Positions 10,073 through 18,959 of a DNA stretch of 64,000 bases are shown here, piece by piece. Source of the stretch: Anniella stebbinsi (lineage: Eukaryota > Chordata > Lepidosauria > Squamata > Anniellidae); contig JARDYH010000003.1 in NCBI GenBank assembly GCA_029215795.1, positions 94,148,609 to 94,212,608 of the forward strand. The letters run 5' to 3'. Each line of letters begins with the position of its first letter. Position 1 is the stretch's first letter. Below the pieces are notes generated by a model. It did not search any database. It saw only the letters and a program-made list of their open reading frames with translations, and was not told the DNA's origin. The position numbers were made by a program, and so were the translations under genes.

Positions 10073-11607
10073 GTTCTCTACGCTACCCCACTCTTGCTGT
10101 CTTTCCTGTGTGTGCAGCATAATGCTCTAGGAGGGAGGTGGGGGGGTTGGGGGCTGGGGCTGGGGGCCGTGGGACTTCCTGGTGACTGCCCCATCTCCCA
10201 TGTAGGGTGGGTGGAGGGTGGCTCCCTGGGGCATGGGTGCCAACGTTGGAAGTGCAGTGCTGGGCGTGAGGTGTGACTGTTGTATTGGAGCTGCCGTTCC
10301 TCCTGGCTGCCTCTTTGCCCGAGGCTGAGTTCCGCCCATTGACTGGGGCGGCCAATGGGGTTTGGGAGGCGTGTCCTGCATCTGCTTCAATGGCGGCACC
10401 CATGGTTTTCAGCCACAGTGCCTTCTGGGATACCTGCTGGAGGGCTAATGGAGTTCGGTGAGCGGGGAAAATGGCGGCCGAGCTGTCAGTCAGAGCCAAG
10501 TAGGCAATTTGCAACTGGGGTGGTAGCCAATTCCTTGCAGCACCTGCTGCAGCGTGTTGTCTGTAGATCACCACCTTTTTCAACAACCGTCAGTAGGTAA
10601 TTCAACAACCGGTGCTCAGCATGTCGTCCGAATTCAGCCTGTGTCTTTGTAAGCTTATCTTCTGTTTCTCATGGGAGGTTTGCTAGCCCAGGCCTTGAGC
10701 TGGTGAGTTTCCTTGAGAACAAAAGAATGTTTGGAAAAGGTGAGGGCAATCTTGCAAGCTGTTTCTCACATGGTGTCATCATCAAGAGGAGGTTGAACTG
10801 TGCCGCCCTGTGGGCACATGAGTTTGGGTTACAGGTCTGAGGTCCTGACTGTCAAGTGGCTTGGAATAGCCAGCATCCAGGCTATAAGAGGAACGAGCAA
10901 AGGGGAGGACCTTTGCTAGGGATCATCAGTTCTATGCTTGCCATGAAACTCCTCGTGTTTGGGATTCTATATGTTTGGAGATGTTGGATGCATTCTTTAC
11001 ATGCTCTGTTGCTATTTGGACTTGGAATTTCTAAGGACTGTGCCATGGAAAGTGCTCTGAGGCTTTTCATAGACTTGGACTTGCAGTTACTGTTCTGGAT
11101 AGTGTTCTAAGGCCTGAGAGAGAGCTTTCCCTGCATGGTGCCAAAGTACGGGCACAGGGGAAGTTTCCTAGGTCTACCGTTGCTGTTCTGGATTGTGTGT
11201 TGTGTGTGACCTGAGAGAGAGCCTCCTCTCAGAGCCTTTGCTACAGGCAGAGGGGTTCCTGGGTCGAAGTTTGTTTCCCTGGCATCTTGCTTACTTGGAT
11301 CAACTCAGTGCTTACTGGCAGACTGGGTGTGGTTTGCACAAGATGTATACTGTCTCTGCCGGTCTTCAGGCACCCCTGTACTGAAGCTTTCCCTGGGCCT
11401 GTGGGCCTGTTCCTAATGGGTCAGCGTGTTTCACGTCTGGTAATTGGTCATGTAGGACTTGGTCTATCCCAACACTTCTCCCCCCGAGAGATTGCTATTC
11501 CGGTTCGCATCAAGCCTTTTGAGCCTAAAGCTGTCTGGCTGTCATCAGCTTTACGTGTATGTGTGCGGAAATGAAACCGTTATGCTTGAATTCTGTGTGA
11601 TTTCACA

Positions 11608-11613
11608 AATAAA
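11608..11613 (+). promoter_or_regulatory. LTR polyadenylation signal
   Basis: AATAAA about 80 bp before the LTR end and downstream of the TATA-like box at 10882, the expected LTR order. Confidence 0.55.
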
Positions 11614-11788
11614 AGGGTCTCACCATCTGGACTGTCTTGTCAGTTTGCCTAAGTTCATGAGCAGAAGCCTGGGGTTGGGCAAGTTCACGACACAAGAGGG
11701 GAGACAGCTAGAAAGCAGGTAGAGGAAAACTCGTGCTGAGTCTGATCGAACACGGGTTAGAGCTCACTATCAAGCCTACTCTAGGGCA

Positions 11789-12592
11789 GTGAGGATGGCA
11801 AAGAGACAGTTGTTTTCCATCAGCACTGCATCTTCTCACTGTCATCCAGCAGAGCTTTTCCGGGTGGTTTGTGGCCTGTTACACTCTGGGCCAGGGCGAG
11901 AGATGGTGGAACCCTCGGTAGCACGCTGTGACGAGTTTGAAGATAAAGTTGTTCAGGTTCATCATGAATTGGACACCATGTTGAATGCAGTTCCACTAGT
12001 AGAGGTGTTCAGAGCACCATCCAGCTCAGTTTTATCAGATGAGTTTCAGTTATTGAGGCCTGAGGATGTGGACAGGGTGGTTGGCCAAGTCCGGTCGACC
12101 ATCGGTGTGCTTGACCCTTGCCGTTCATGGCTCAATATATCAAATAAGGAGGGGATCACCAGCTGGGTCCAGGAGGTTGTAAATGGCTCCTTGAGAGAGG
12201 GAGTGGTGCCAGCCTCTTTAAAAGAGGCAGTAATCAGACCACTCCTGAAAAAGCCTAACCTGGACCCGGAGGACATTAACAATTACAGGCTGGTGGCTAA
12301 CAGCCCCTTCCTGGGCAAGCTGCTTGAGCAGGAGGTTGCAGGACAACTCCAGCCATCCTTGAATGAAATGGATTATCTAGATCTATTTCAATTGGGCCTC
12401 AGGCCTAGTTTTGGAAAGGAAACTGCCTTGGTCGCCCTGTGGGATGACCTTTGCTGGGAGAGGGGCAGGGGGAGCATGACCCTGTTGATTCTCTTGGACC
12501 TCTCAACAGCTTTCGATACTATCGACCGTGGTATCCTTCTGGATAGGTCTGGGCTGGGAGTTGGAGGAACTGCGTTGCAGTGGTTCTGCTCC

Positions 12593-12594
<2 letters not shown>
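11789..12594 (+). pseudogene. L2 ORF2 reverse transcriptase, broken
   Basis: A continuous frame encodes the centre of an L2-clade ORF2. RT landmarks in order are the VIRPLLKKPNLDPEDINNYR block, the FQLGLRPSFGKETALVAL block and motif A, LLDLSTAFDTIDR. After the antisense insertion the protein resumes at about 12822 with HGVPQGSILSPMLFN (motif B) and RCHQYAHDTQF. In the latter the catalytic YADD is YAHD, so the enzyme would be inactive. The tyrosine run at the end of the open frame is the translated TTA microsatellite, not protein. Confidence 0.85.

Positions 12595-12595
<1 letters not shown>

Positions 12596-12628
<33 letters not shown>
12596..12628. repeat. (TTA)n microsatellite
   Basis: About 11 TTA units forming the tail of the antisense L2 insertion. 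Confidence 0.9.
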
Positions 12629-12630
<2 letters not shown>

Positions 12631-12814
12631 TTATTACATTTATATACCGCCCCATAGCCGAAGCTCTCTGGGTGGTTTATAAAATTTTAAAAGATTGAAC
12701 ATTAAAAAGTCAATATGCAAAATTTAAAACCATAAAACATAAAAACAGTTGATATTTAAAACATTTTTAAACTTTTACGCCTGGCCAAAAATTCAGTAAA
12801 AACCTCAACTTAAC
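12596..12814 (-). mobile_element. Antisense L2 3'-tail insertion with TTA-repeat tail
   Basis: CTCCTAT is duplicated at 12589-12595 and 12815-12821. The left side is a (TTA)n tract, followed by the complement of the L2 end (ATATACCGCCCCATAGCCGAA, here slightly shorter in match) and about 130 bp of AT-rich 3' sequence. Removing it restores the RT reading across the site (WFCS, then tryptophan-containing downstream sequence). This is a short, target-primed insertion into the older L2. Confidence 0.8.
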
Positions 12815-13116
12815 CTCCTATACTTGGATGGCCAATTCCAGAAGGTGGTGCTGGGAGATTATTGCTCTGTGCCATGGCACCTAGGCCATGGGGTCCCACA
12901 AGGCTCTATTTTATCCCCTATGCTGTTCAACAGTTACATGAAGCCGCTGGGAGAGGTTATCCAGAGATGTGGCTGAGATGTCATCAATATGCACATGACA
13001 CCCAGTTTTTAATTGTATACTTTGAATTGTTTTCATGGTTTTAATTTTTGTGAACCACCCAGAGAGCTTCGCTTATTGGGCAGTATAGAAATGCAATAAA
13101 TAAATAATAAAATAAA

Positions 13117-13233
13117 TTTCTATTTAAATTATAATTCTTATTTCTAAACTTGCATCTATGCATACATATTAACACATGCAAATCCATGTCCTCTTTTGTC
13201 CTCTGTTTTGCTGATTCACAATTGGCCATCCTA
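13117..13233. mobile_element. Right half of the split hAT-like MITE
   Basis: It starts TTTCTATTTAAATT directly after the L2 tail and ends GGCCATCCTA. It matches the right half of the complete copy at 3288-3616 and continues the half at 8715-8932. Confidence 0.7.
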
Positions 13234-13493
13234 TCAGGTAGGGATTTTCTCATCCTTCATGCATGCTTGTAGCCAGGCTTGTAATGCATCTTTGGGTTGT
13301 ACCCAATGTTAATCCTACTTAGAACAGACTAGGGCTGTGCACGGACCCCCGATCTGATCTGGATCCCGATCTGGGAGGTCCAGATTGGGCCTGATCCAAT
13401 CCTCCTTGGCTCTGGATCCGGATCCGTTCTGGGTCCATGCAGAGCCCTCCCTCCCGCTCTCCCCGCTCCCTCCCCCTCCCCCCAATCACCCTG

Positions 13494-13670
13494 CTTACCT
13501 GCAGCCTCCTCCACGGCGTCCTCCTCGGCGTCCTGCCTCCTTGATGTCGGCCACTGCATTTCCTGGTCACAGCGGGTGACGTCATCACCCAGCATGAGCA
13601 GAAAAGCGGCCGGCTGACATCAAGGAGGCAGGACGCTGCAGAGGACGCCATGGAGGAGGCTGCAGGTAAA
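13494..13670. repeat. Palindromic module bounded by outward splice-donor sequences
   Basis: The left edge reads CTTACCTGC (a GCAGGTAAG donor on the minus strand) and the right edge reads CAGGTAAAG (13663) on the plus strand. Between them the arms pair GCCTCCTTGATGTC with its inverse around the core GGGTGACGTCATCACCC (13574-13590). The core contains TGACGTCA, the perfect cAMP-response element octamer. The two halves look like mirrored first exons. Promoter or splicing activity is inferred, not shown. Confidence 0.6.
13577..13584. promoter_or_regulatory. CRE octamer (CREB/ATF site match)
   Basis: TGACGTCA exactly, at the centre of the palindromic module in the hAT-like MITE. The consensus is established for CREB/ATF proteins; occupancy is unknown. 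Confidence 0.4.
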
Positions 13671-14099
13671 GAGGGCGATTGGGGGGAGGGAGGGCTCTGC
13701 ATGGACCCTGAGCGGATCCAGATTGCGGATCTGATCTGGGCCTGATCCAATCCAGTTTGATCAGGCCCAGATCAGGCCAGATCGGCCCGATTCACTCCGG
13801 ATTCTGGATCCAGATCTTTGCACAGCCTTAGAACAGACCCTCTGAAATGAATGGGACTTGAGTTATAGTAACATCACATACAACCCTTTGGATCCTCCAC
13901 CAGAAATTTAATAGAAGTACACTGGGGAGGGGCATGATAATTCAGTGTGAAACAGTAAGAGCCTCAAGGCATAAGGCATGATGTGCCCCAAAGTTAAGCA
14001 CTTTTGTCCCGAGATCTCAATAGGGAAGTAAAGCAAGTGGAAGTGAAGCAAGTGCGGGCAATGCAAAGGTCTTGTTCCCTTGCTGAATGGGAGCATGAA

Positions 14100-14560
14100 A
14101 GCCAATCCAAGCTGACAGTATGTTTTGCCTTCTGTTTTCCAGAGTTCTGAAATTAAATGAGTATTAACTTAATACAAGCTGGCTACATGGCACTGATCTA
14201 TGACAGATTACGAGTGGATGTTAAATAAACCTTGCTCCAGGCTCTGGCTAATATTGTGTAGAAATTCTCTTTTTCAACCCTCTTTATCTTGAATCATGTA
14301 ATCTCCTTCATAAAAGCAGCTTACTCCATGATGATAACTCATTCACATGCATGAAATGTCCTAATTTCAGAGGCCCAGGTCAGTCCACATTCCATCTGAT
14401 TAGTATAACAGTGTCCTTTTTCACTACCTTGATTAAATTGCCTCCTCTCATGGCCTAATCCTCAGAACTCTGTTGGCACGAACACATTTGAGCAACGTAG
14501 CACTTGAACTGACTGAACACTTCAAGGCCTGAGGCCTTATATCGTTCAATTGATCTTCTT
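14100..14560. other. Repeat-free AT-rich block, candidate conserved noncoding element
   Basis: No repeat or frame is seen. The block has homeobox- and GATA-like motifs (ATTAAATGAG, GATTAGTA, TGATTAAATTG, CTGATTAG) and mixed composition resembling ancient vertebrate enhancers. No alignment was possible, so this is a candidate only. Confidence 0.3.
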
Positions 14561-14972
14561 GAGTGCTGTTTTCCATTCCGCAGTGATACATTTAGTTTAG
14601 TTTATAAGTAAAACATTCTGAATCGACTTGTTAGAAACAGTCTTACTGAAGATACACACAACCACACAGTTTTACAGGGGGGAAAAACCCCTAGCAGAAT
14701 ACCAAACTGTGGATAGAAAGTGGAAAACAGATAGGTTTCTTGTGGTTGGTGCTGAATCAGAATTGGATGTGTGTGTGGGGGGAAATGGGGGCAGAAGGAC
14801 AGTAATGTTTTTGTTCTATAGTTTCCACCACTGCAATAGAAGGCAGTGGATCCAGGAGAAAGTGGCGTGGCTAGTTCACCCACTCCGATGTCTCATCACA
14901 TGTTTAGTCTAACCAGTCTAGGAATGCCTGAATAGGACTTCTGCATGTCTCGATTCTGAAATTATTTGTGGG

Positions 14973-14976
<4 letters not shown>

Positions 14977-15011
<35 letters not shown>
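14977..15011. repeat. (AC)n microsatellite
   Basis: About 17 AC dinucleotides. Confidence 0.95.
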
Positions 15012-15014
<3 letters not shown>

Positions 15015-15202
15015 CGTAAGTAGATATAGTTAGTTATATTCCTTCAAGTTGGCTTCGACTTAAGTTGACCCTACGATTCAGCAACCTCCATTCGCATCTG
15101 TTGTAAACCACCCTATTTAGATCTTGTAACTTCATGTCTGTATCTTCCTTTACAGAGTCAATCCATCTCTTGTTTACTCTTTCTCTTTTTCTCCTACCTT
15201 CA

Positions 15203-15204
<2 letters not shown>

Positions 15205-15233
<29 letters not shown>
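15205..15233. repeat. (AT)n microsatellite
   Basis: About 14 AT dinucleotides. Confidence 0.95.
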
Positions 15234-15239
15234 CAATGA

Positions 15240-16690
15240 AAACATGAGAGGGTATTGGGAACATGTTTGTCAACCACACACCTCCTATAGCAACATGTGC
15301 CTTGGTCATGCAGCCTTGGTAGCCACATGGTCAGTGTTAATGAGAAAGAAGCCCTACAGGCTGTTGTATTCTCTACCTACGGAAGTTATAATTATGAATG
15401 TAAGTATGAATGTATGCAAATAATTCAATGCAGGTGGTTCTCGAATAAAATCATAAACAATAAAAGTATATAAAATATACTTAACCTGGACAGCAACATA
15501 AAAACATTTCACTTCAATGCAAATGAATAACCAATGGTCTGCCTTACAAAGTATTTCTGAGACAGATTTTATGTTGCTCTGCCACATTGGAAAGCCACAA
15601 TCTGAAAAAGGAGGTTTGCCACATGATTCTGAACACTGATTTCCCCAACTTCCTGAATTGCTTGGAAAGCTCCCACAGATAGAGGTAACTCTCCTCTTAA
15701 GAAAGTCGGCCGCCATGAGTAGAGTATGATGGAAATGTGTGAGATGGGGAGGCAGCACTTCCTCTCCTCATGTGGATTAGTTAGTCACTATAGTTTTCAG
15801 TTTGTGACTGCCCCTCACCCCACTTTACAGGTTTCCAATGTGCATCAGCTGATAGACATATTAATTAAATCAGAGGAGAAAAGGAAACTTGAAGTGGTCG
15901 CACAATCACATCAGGGTTCCTTTTTGTGCGGTGATTTCTTCAATGTACATAACATACAGGGGTTTATCAGTAACACATAAGAAGATGCAAACCGAAAAAG
16001 CTGGTGAACTGCACCCAAATGTATTCTGTAAATAAAAGATATAAGAGTTTTAGCTGGCTGAGACATTGGTGCCACTCTTGGGGGGGGGATATCAGGTATT
16101 TGGAACTACCTGATCCAGGGAGAAATTTGGATGGGGAGAATTTTATAAGCATCCCTAGCTGTGCCTCTCTAATTAGGGATGCAACTCTAAAGTGTGACAG
16201 AGAAACACCTGGCAAGCCACCTGCCCCTTAGTCATGCAAAGCCTGTTGTTGTCAAGGCAACTGCTCCCTTAAAATTCCTAGCAAGAGTTCCAAACAAACA
16301 ATGGAAACTCTACAGGTATTTTTGCCAGCTGGTCACCTCCCACAGACTGCTATTCACACAGGTAGTGTCAATAAGATCCAAAACTAGATGTACATCACTG
16401 AATCCCACCTTCCAAACAGGCACATTAATATTACTAGTCCACAAATTTTTTTAGCACTTCTGCTGGCCATGCATACCTCTGTAATATATTTGTGGCCTCA
16501 CGGAAAACAACAAGAACTCTAGTCTTATTTCCCCCACCTGATTACCTGGAGACAATTCTTACTCATCATAGGTGACCAAGAAAGTGGTTATTTAATTCCA
16601 GACCCATTTTTTCAAATGACAGTTGTATGATAATCATGGCATAACTTGGCATCAATTCTTATGACCAAATCTCCCACTGCACGTTGACTT
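15240..16690. other. Anonymous sequence
   Basis: No gene recognised. Near 16150-16185 a short inverted motif, CATCCCTAG then CTAATTAGGGATG, may be two abutting hAT-type ends. A poly-G run lies at about 16080. Confidence 0.4.
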
Positions 16691-16704
16691 TTCCTGTAAT
16701 CATT

Positions 16705-16795
16705 GCATGGCTGGATCCACAGAGCACTGGTTTTGTAATGGAAGAGCATTGTGTTGTATATGCAGAAGGTGGCAGGTTTAATCTCTGGCCTCCTT
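16705..16795 (+). repeat. tRNA-like SINE head, degraded
   Basis: GAAGAGCATTGTGTTGTATATGC resembles the A-box side and GGCAGGTTTAATCTCTGG (16771-16788) the B-box side of the SINE at 60857. Confidence 0.55.
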
Positions 16796-17070
16796 AGAAC
16801 ACAACACTATATGTGTCTATTAAAAGGGTAAGCACCCTGGAGTTCAATGGGTCTTACTCCCAGAAAATGGGAGAATGTTTGGGGGGGGGGGGGGAATCAG
16901 GAATGGGTTTGGGCATGACATGACTTGTGAGGTTGGTTCTAGCATTGATCTCAAATCCATGAGCTGAGCATGAACTGTTGCTCAGTTTTTAGCATAGACC
17001 CACCTAACTGAGCCACTATGTTGCACTTGGCTCTAGTTGCTGGACCTTCAGATTCTAGTAATATAAATAA

Positions 17071-17170
17071 GCATGCAATCATATGCATGCTTAGACAGAA
17101 ATAAGTCCTACAACTTTCGGCATGGCTGGCTGGGGAGTACTGGGAGTTGTAGGGTCTCTTCCTGTCTAAA
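17071..17170. mobile_element. Palindromic MITE, GGGTGCAATCC family, degraded
   Basis: The left arm has ATATGCATGCTTAGACAGAA and the right arm CTGTCTAAAG, with central GGCATGGCTGGCTGG and CTACAACTT against GGGAGTTGTAG. The outer ends are lost. Confidence 0.6.
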
Positions 17171-17483
17171 GATATCCAAAATAAAGTCTACTCACCCCTG
17201 CAATATGCATTTGGTTCCCTACCATCCTTCTGCAATCTTCTTAAGCAGCTGGTTTATCCAGCAATTGTGTACCTGAATCCAGGGTGAACCTTTTCATAAG
17301 ATTATGATTCATTAAGAAGATCCTACTTTGCAGAGACTGGAAAAAAAGAACAAAAACTAAGAGCTTGGGTGGGAAACATAGTCATGTGTATTTGAAGTGA
17401 GTTCTTCACATGAATGGCATGTCAACCTATGAAGACAGTAGCAGGATTTGCACATGGTAAGCATTTCAATATACAGCTGAATG

Positions 17484-17600
17484 TTCATAGAATAATGAAG
17501 TTGGAAGGGGCCATTTAGGTCATCGAGTCCAGTTCCCTGATCAGTGCAGGAATCTAGTTAAAAATATCCCTAACAGATGGCTGTCCAATCCATAACCTTT
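17484..17600 (-). repeat. CR1 LINE 3' end, antisense
   Basis: The minus strand reads the CR1 3' UTR: CTGATCAGGGAACTGGACTC, then CCCCTTCCAACTT, and finishes at ATTCTATGAAC. The tail-side octamer is present once. Confidence 0.8.
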
Positions 17601-17615
17601 TTATAGGTTATTTAT

Positions 17616-17970
17616 GAGCGTCATCAGAAGGGGGAAATCACATTTCCCTACCGTTGCTTTTCTGTCCCACAATAAGGATGAGCAGCTTCCTCTTTCTCAC
17701 ATGTGGGGGGGGGGACAAAGTGGAAGCAGCAACGACCACGTGGCCCATTCAGTGGGCATTTTTATTGTGCTGCGGTTCCTGCACACAGCAGGAAATGGTG
17801 GCAAGTTTCGCCTCAAACCCTCCGTCCCCCCAAAGAAATGGATTCACCCAGTCTTCTTTTGTCACGGAAAATAGAGGAGAAGGTGGCAGATGGCATTGTC
17901 AAAAGGACACATGATAAACCGGGTGTGGTCAGTATCGAGCATGCGATAAAATGCTCATCTGATGATGCTC
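17616..17970. mobile_element. MITE, GAGCRTCATCAGA family
   Basis: The ends are GAGCGTCATCAGA and TCTGATGATGCTC. It is 355 bp and is inverted relative to the copy at 51288-51619; both share ACCACGTGGCCCATTCAG, with an E-box-like CACGTG. The flanks TAT and TAC do not give a clean duplication. Overlapping open frames here are by-products. The superfamily is not recognised. Confidence 0.65.
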
Positions 17971-18128
17971 TACGGCTCTGTCCTTTTCAAGTCCTAAGGG
18001 CAAAGGAAATCCACGCTCCATTAGCCCAGTTCATTGCCAATTTTTATTCATTTTGTTTTGTGCTCCCCCCACTTTTTTTCAGTGGAGGAACATATTTTTT
18101 AGTTTGTTTGTTTTACCTTAGATGTTAA

Positions 18129-18291
18129 TTACTTTAACACTGCCAAAGGATAATACAAAGAGAAGCACATTCTGATAAATGTCTTCCTGCAGAAAATGCA
18201 ACCAGTTTTTGTTGTTGCTATATAAACTGTGAGAAAGATTGGTTCGGTTATAAATGCACAAAAGAAAATAAATAAATCAAGAGGCAATGTT

Positions 18292-18327
<36 letters not shown>

Positions 18328-18937
18328 TATTTATTTATCACCCGCCTCTCCCAACGGATCGAGGCGGGGAACAACACCAAACACAAAATACAAAAACTGA
18401 TTAAAAGCAGATAAAACCAGTACATCATTAAAACACCAATAAAACACTTTAAAATTCATCTGGGTAGGCCTGCCGGAAGAGATAAGTCTTTATAGATCTT
18501 TTAAATTCCGGAAGACTAGTGAGTTGGCGAATCTCTCCCGGCAGGTCATTCCATAATCTGGGAGCGGCAGAAGAGAAGGTCCTCTGGGTAACGGTTGTCA
18601 GTCTAGTTCTTGTTGACTGTAATAAATTCTTCCCAGAGGACCTGAGCGTGCGGGGCGGATTGTATGGGAGAAGGCGATCCCGTAGGTAACCTGGACCCAA
18701 ACCATGTAGGGCTTTAAAGGTAATAACCAACACTTTGTACTTCGCCCGCAGGCAATCCGCAGAAAAGATGTGAATGTCACTGAAAGCCAAATTCCATGCT
18801 CCAATATTGTTCTTTCTTTTTCTTTGCTTTCTCTGGACAAGTTTGCGCTGCTTTATTGATTTCTTGTTTGCTGTTATATAGAACTTGTACTTCAAGATTT
18901 TGGTAATAGATGTCCAGAAACAGAAACCATAACTCAA
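18129..18937 (-). pseudogene. LINE ORF2 C-terminus and 3' UTR, antisense
   Basis: The minus-strand frame at 18452-18740 encodes the typical carboxyl end of CR1/L2-group ORF2: ITFKALHGLGPGYLRDRL, then RTRL, RTFSSAAPRLWNDLPGEIR and FKRSIKTYLF, followed by a stop after PDEF. The 3' UTR then runs to an (AAT)n tract at 18293-18327, just after the ends of the Cys-free tail. Its tail (CCCCGCCTCGATCCGTTGGG on the minus strand) differs from the standard L2 tail elsewhere in the window, so it is another LINE subfamily. It is 5' truncated near 18780; sequence beyond that is unassigned. Confidence 0.75.
18293..18327. repeat. (AAT)n microsatellite
   Basis: About 11 AAT units at the LINE 3' end. Confidence 0.95.
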
Positions 18938-18959
18938 AACTTAATCCCCTCCCCCCAAA

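Larger units (their letters stand above)
9234..10639. mobile_element. Long Harbinger-like element with GC-rich interior, TSD TGT
   Basis: The ends are GGCTGAATTCGGACGACAC at the left and CGTCCGAATTCAGCC at the right. TGT duplications lie at 9231-9233 and 10640-10642. At 1406 bp it is the longest family member here without a nested insert. The first 230 bp is filled with short inverted GTTGTTGAA repeats. The interior 9480-10560 is GC rich, with several overlapping frames on both strands, none with a recognisable domain. One frame at 9601-9738 starts MELNKGQLLQALTQGAQ and might be the end of a Myb/SANT-like accessory protein, but that is a guess. An AATAAA at 10067-10072 is followed by a GT-rich stretch, and AAATGGCGGCC at 10468 resembles a YY1 site. 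Confidence 0.75.
9139..11692 (+). mobile_element. Solo LTR of an endogenous retroelement, interrupted by a Harbinger-like element
   Basis: It begins TGTCAGATGTC and ends CACGACA, with CAAGA duplicated at 9134-9138 and 11693-11697, a 5-bp target duplication. After removing the inserted element (9234-10639 plus one 3-bp duplication), the LTR is about 1145 bp. A TATA-like CTATAAGAG is at 10882-10890 and AATAAA at 11608-11613, placing transcription on the plus strand. A perfect 15-bp hairpin sits near the 5' end (9163-9196). No internal coding region is present, so this is a recombined solo LTR. It could be ERV or Gypsy type; the duplication length does not separate them. Confidence 0.75.
8933..13116 (+). 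mobile_element. L2-type LINE, 5'-truncated and interrupted twice
   Basis: The 5' piece (8933-9138) translates in broken frame to a segment like VVDTITPKRPF, followed by IKQDVR. This aligns with AIDTIAPEHPL and MKQVR of the antisense copy near 53900. It resumes at 11693 with RKTRAESDRTR and continues through reverse transcriptase. It ends at 13040-13116 with the L2 3' tail (ACCACCCAGAGAGCTTCG, then AATAAATAAATAA). Inserted in it are a solo LTR (9139-11692) and an antisense L2 tail (12596-12814). Multiple frame breaks and a damaged active site make it a dead copy. Confidence 0.85.
13330..13830. mobile_element. hAT-like MITE, TAGGGCTGTGCACGGA, TSD GAACAGAC
   Basis: A 501-bp element flanked by exact octamers GAACAGAC (13322-13329, 13831-13838). 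The ends are inverted (TAGGGCTGTGCACGGA with TTTGCACAGCCTTA), followed by many GATCTG/GGATC subterminal motifs of the kind hAT transposases are known to bind in repeated form. The centre is a GC-rich palindromic module, described separately. There is no transposase. It is closest to 20410-20917. Confidence 0.9.

Noticed and set aside
10083..10586. Minus-strand frame of 167 codons
   Set aside because: Pro/Ala/His-rich translation of GC-rich transposon interior; competing frames lie on both strands.
12596..12682. Tyrosine-rich protein end
   Set aside because: It is the translated TTA microsatellite of an antisense insertion.
16150..16185. Abutting hAT ends
   Set aside because: A short inverted CATCCCTAG / CTAATTAGGGATG pair is too small to separate from chance without a duplication or body.
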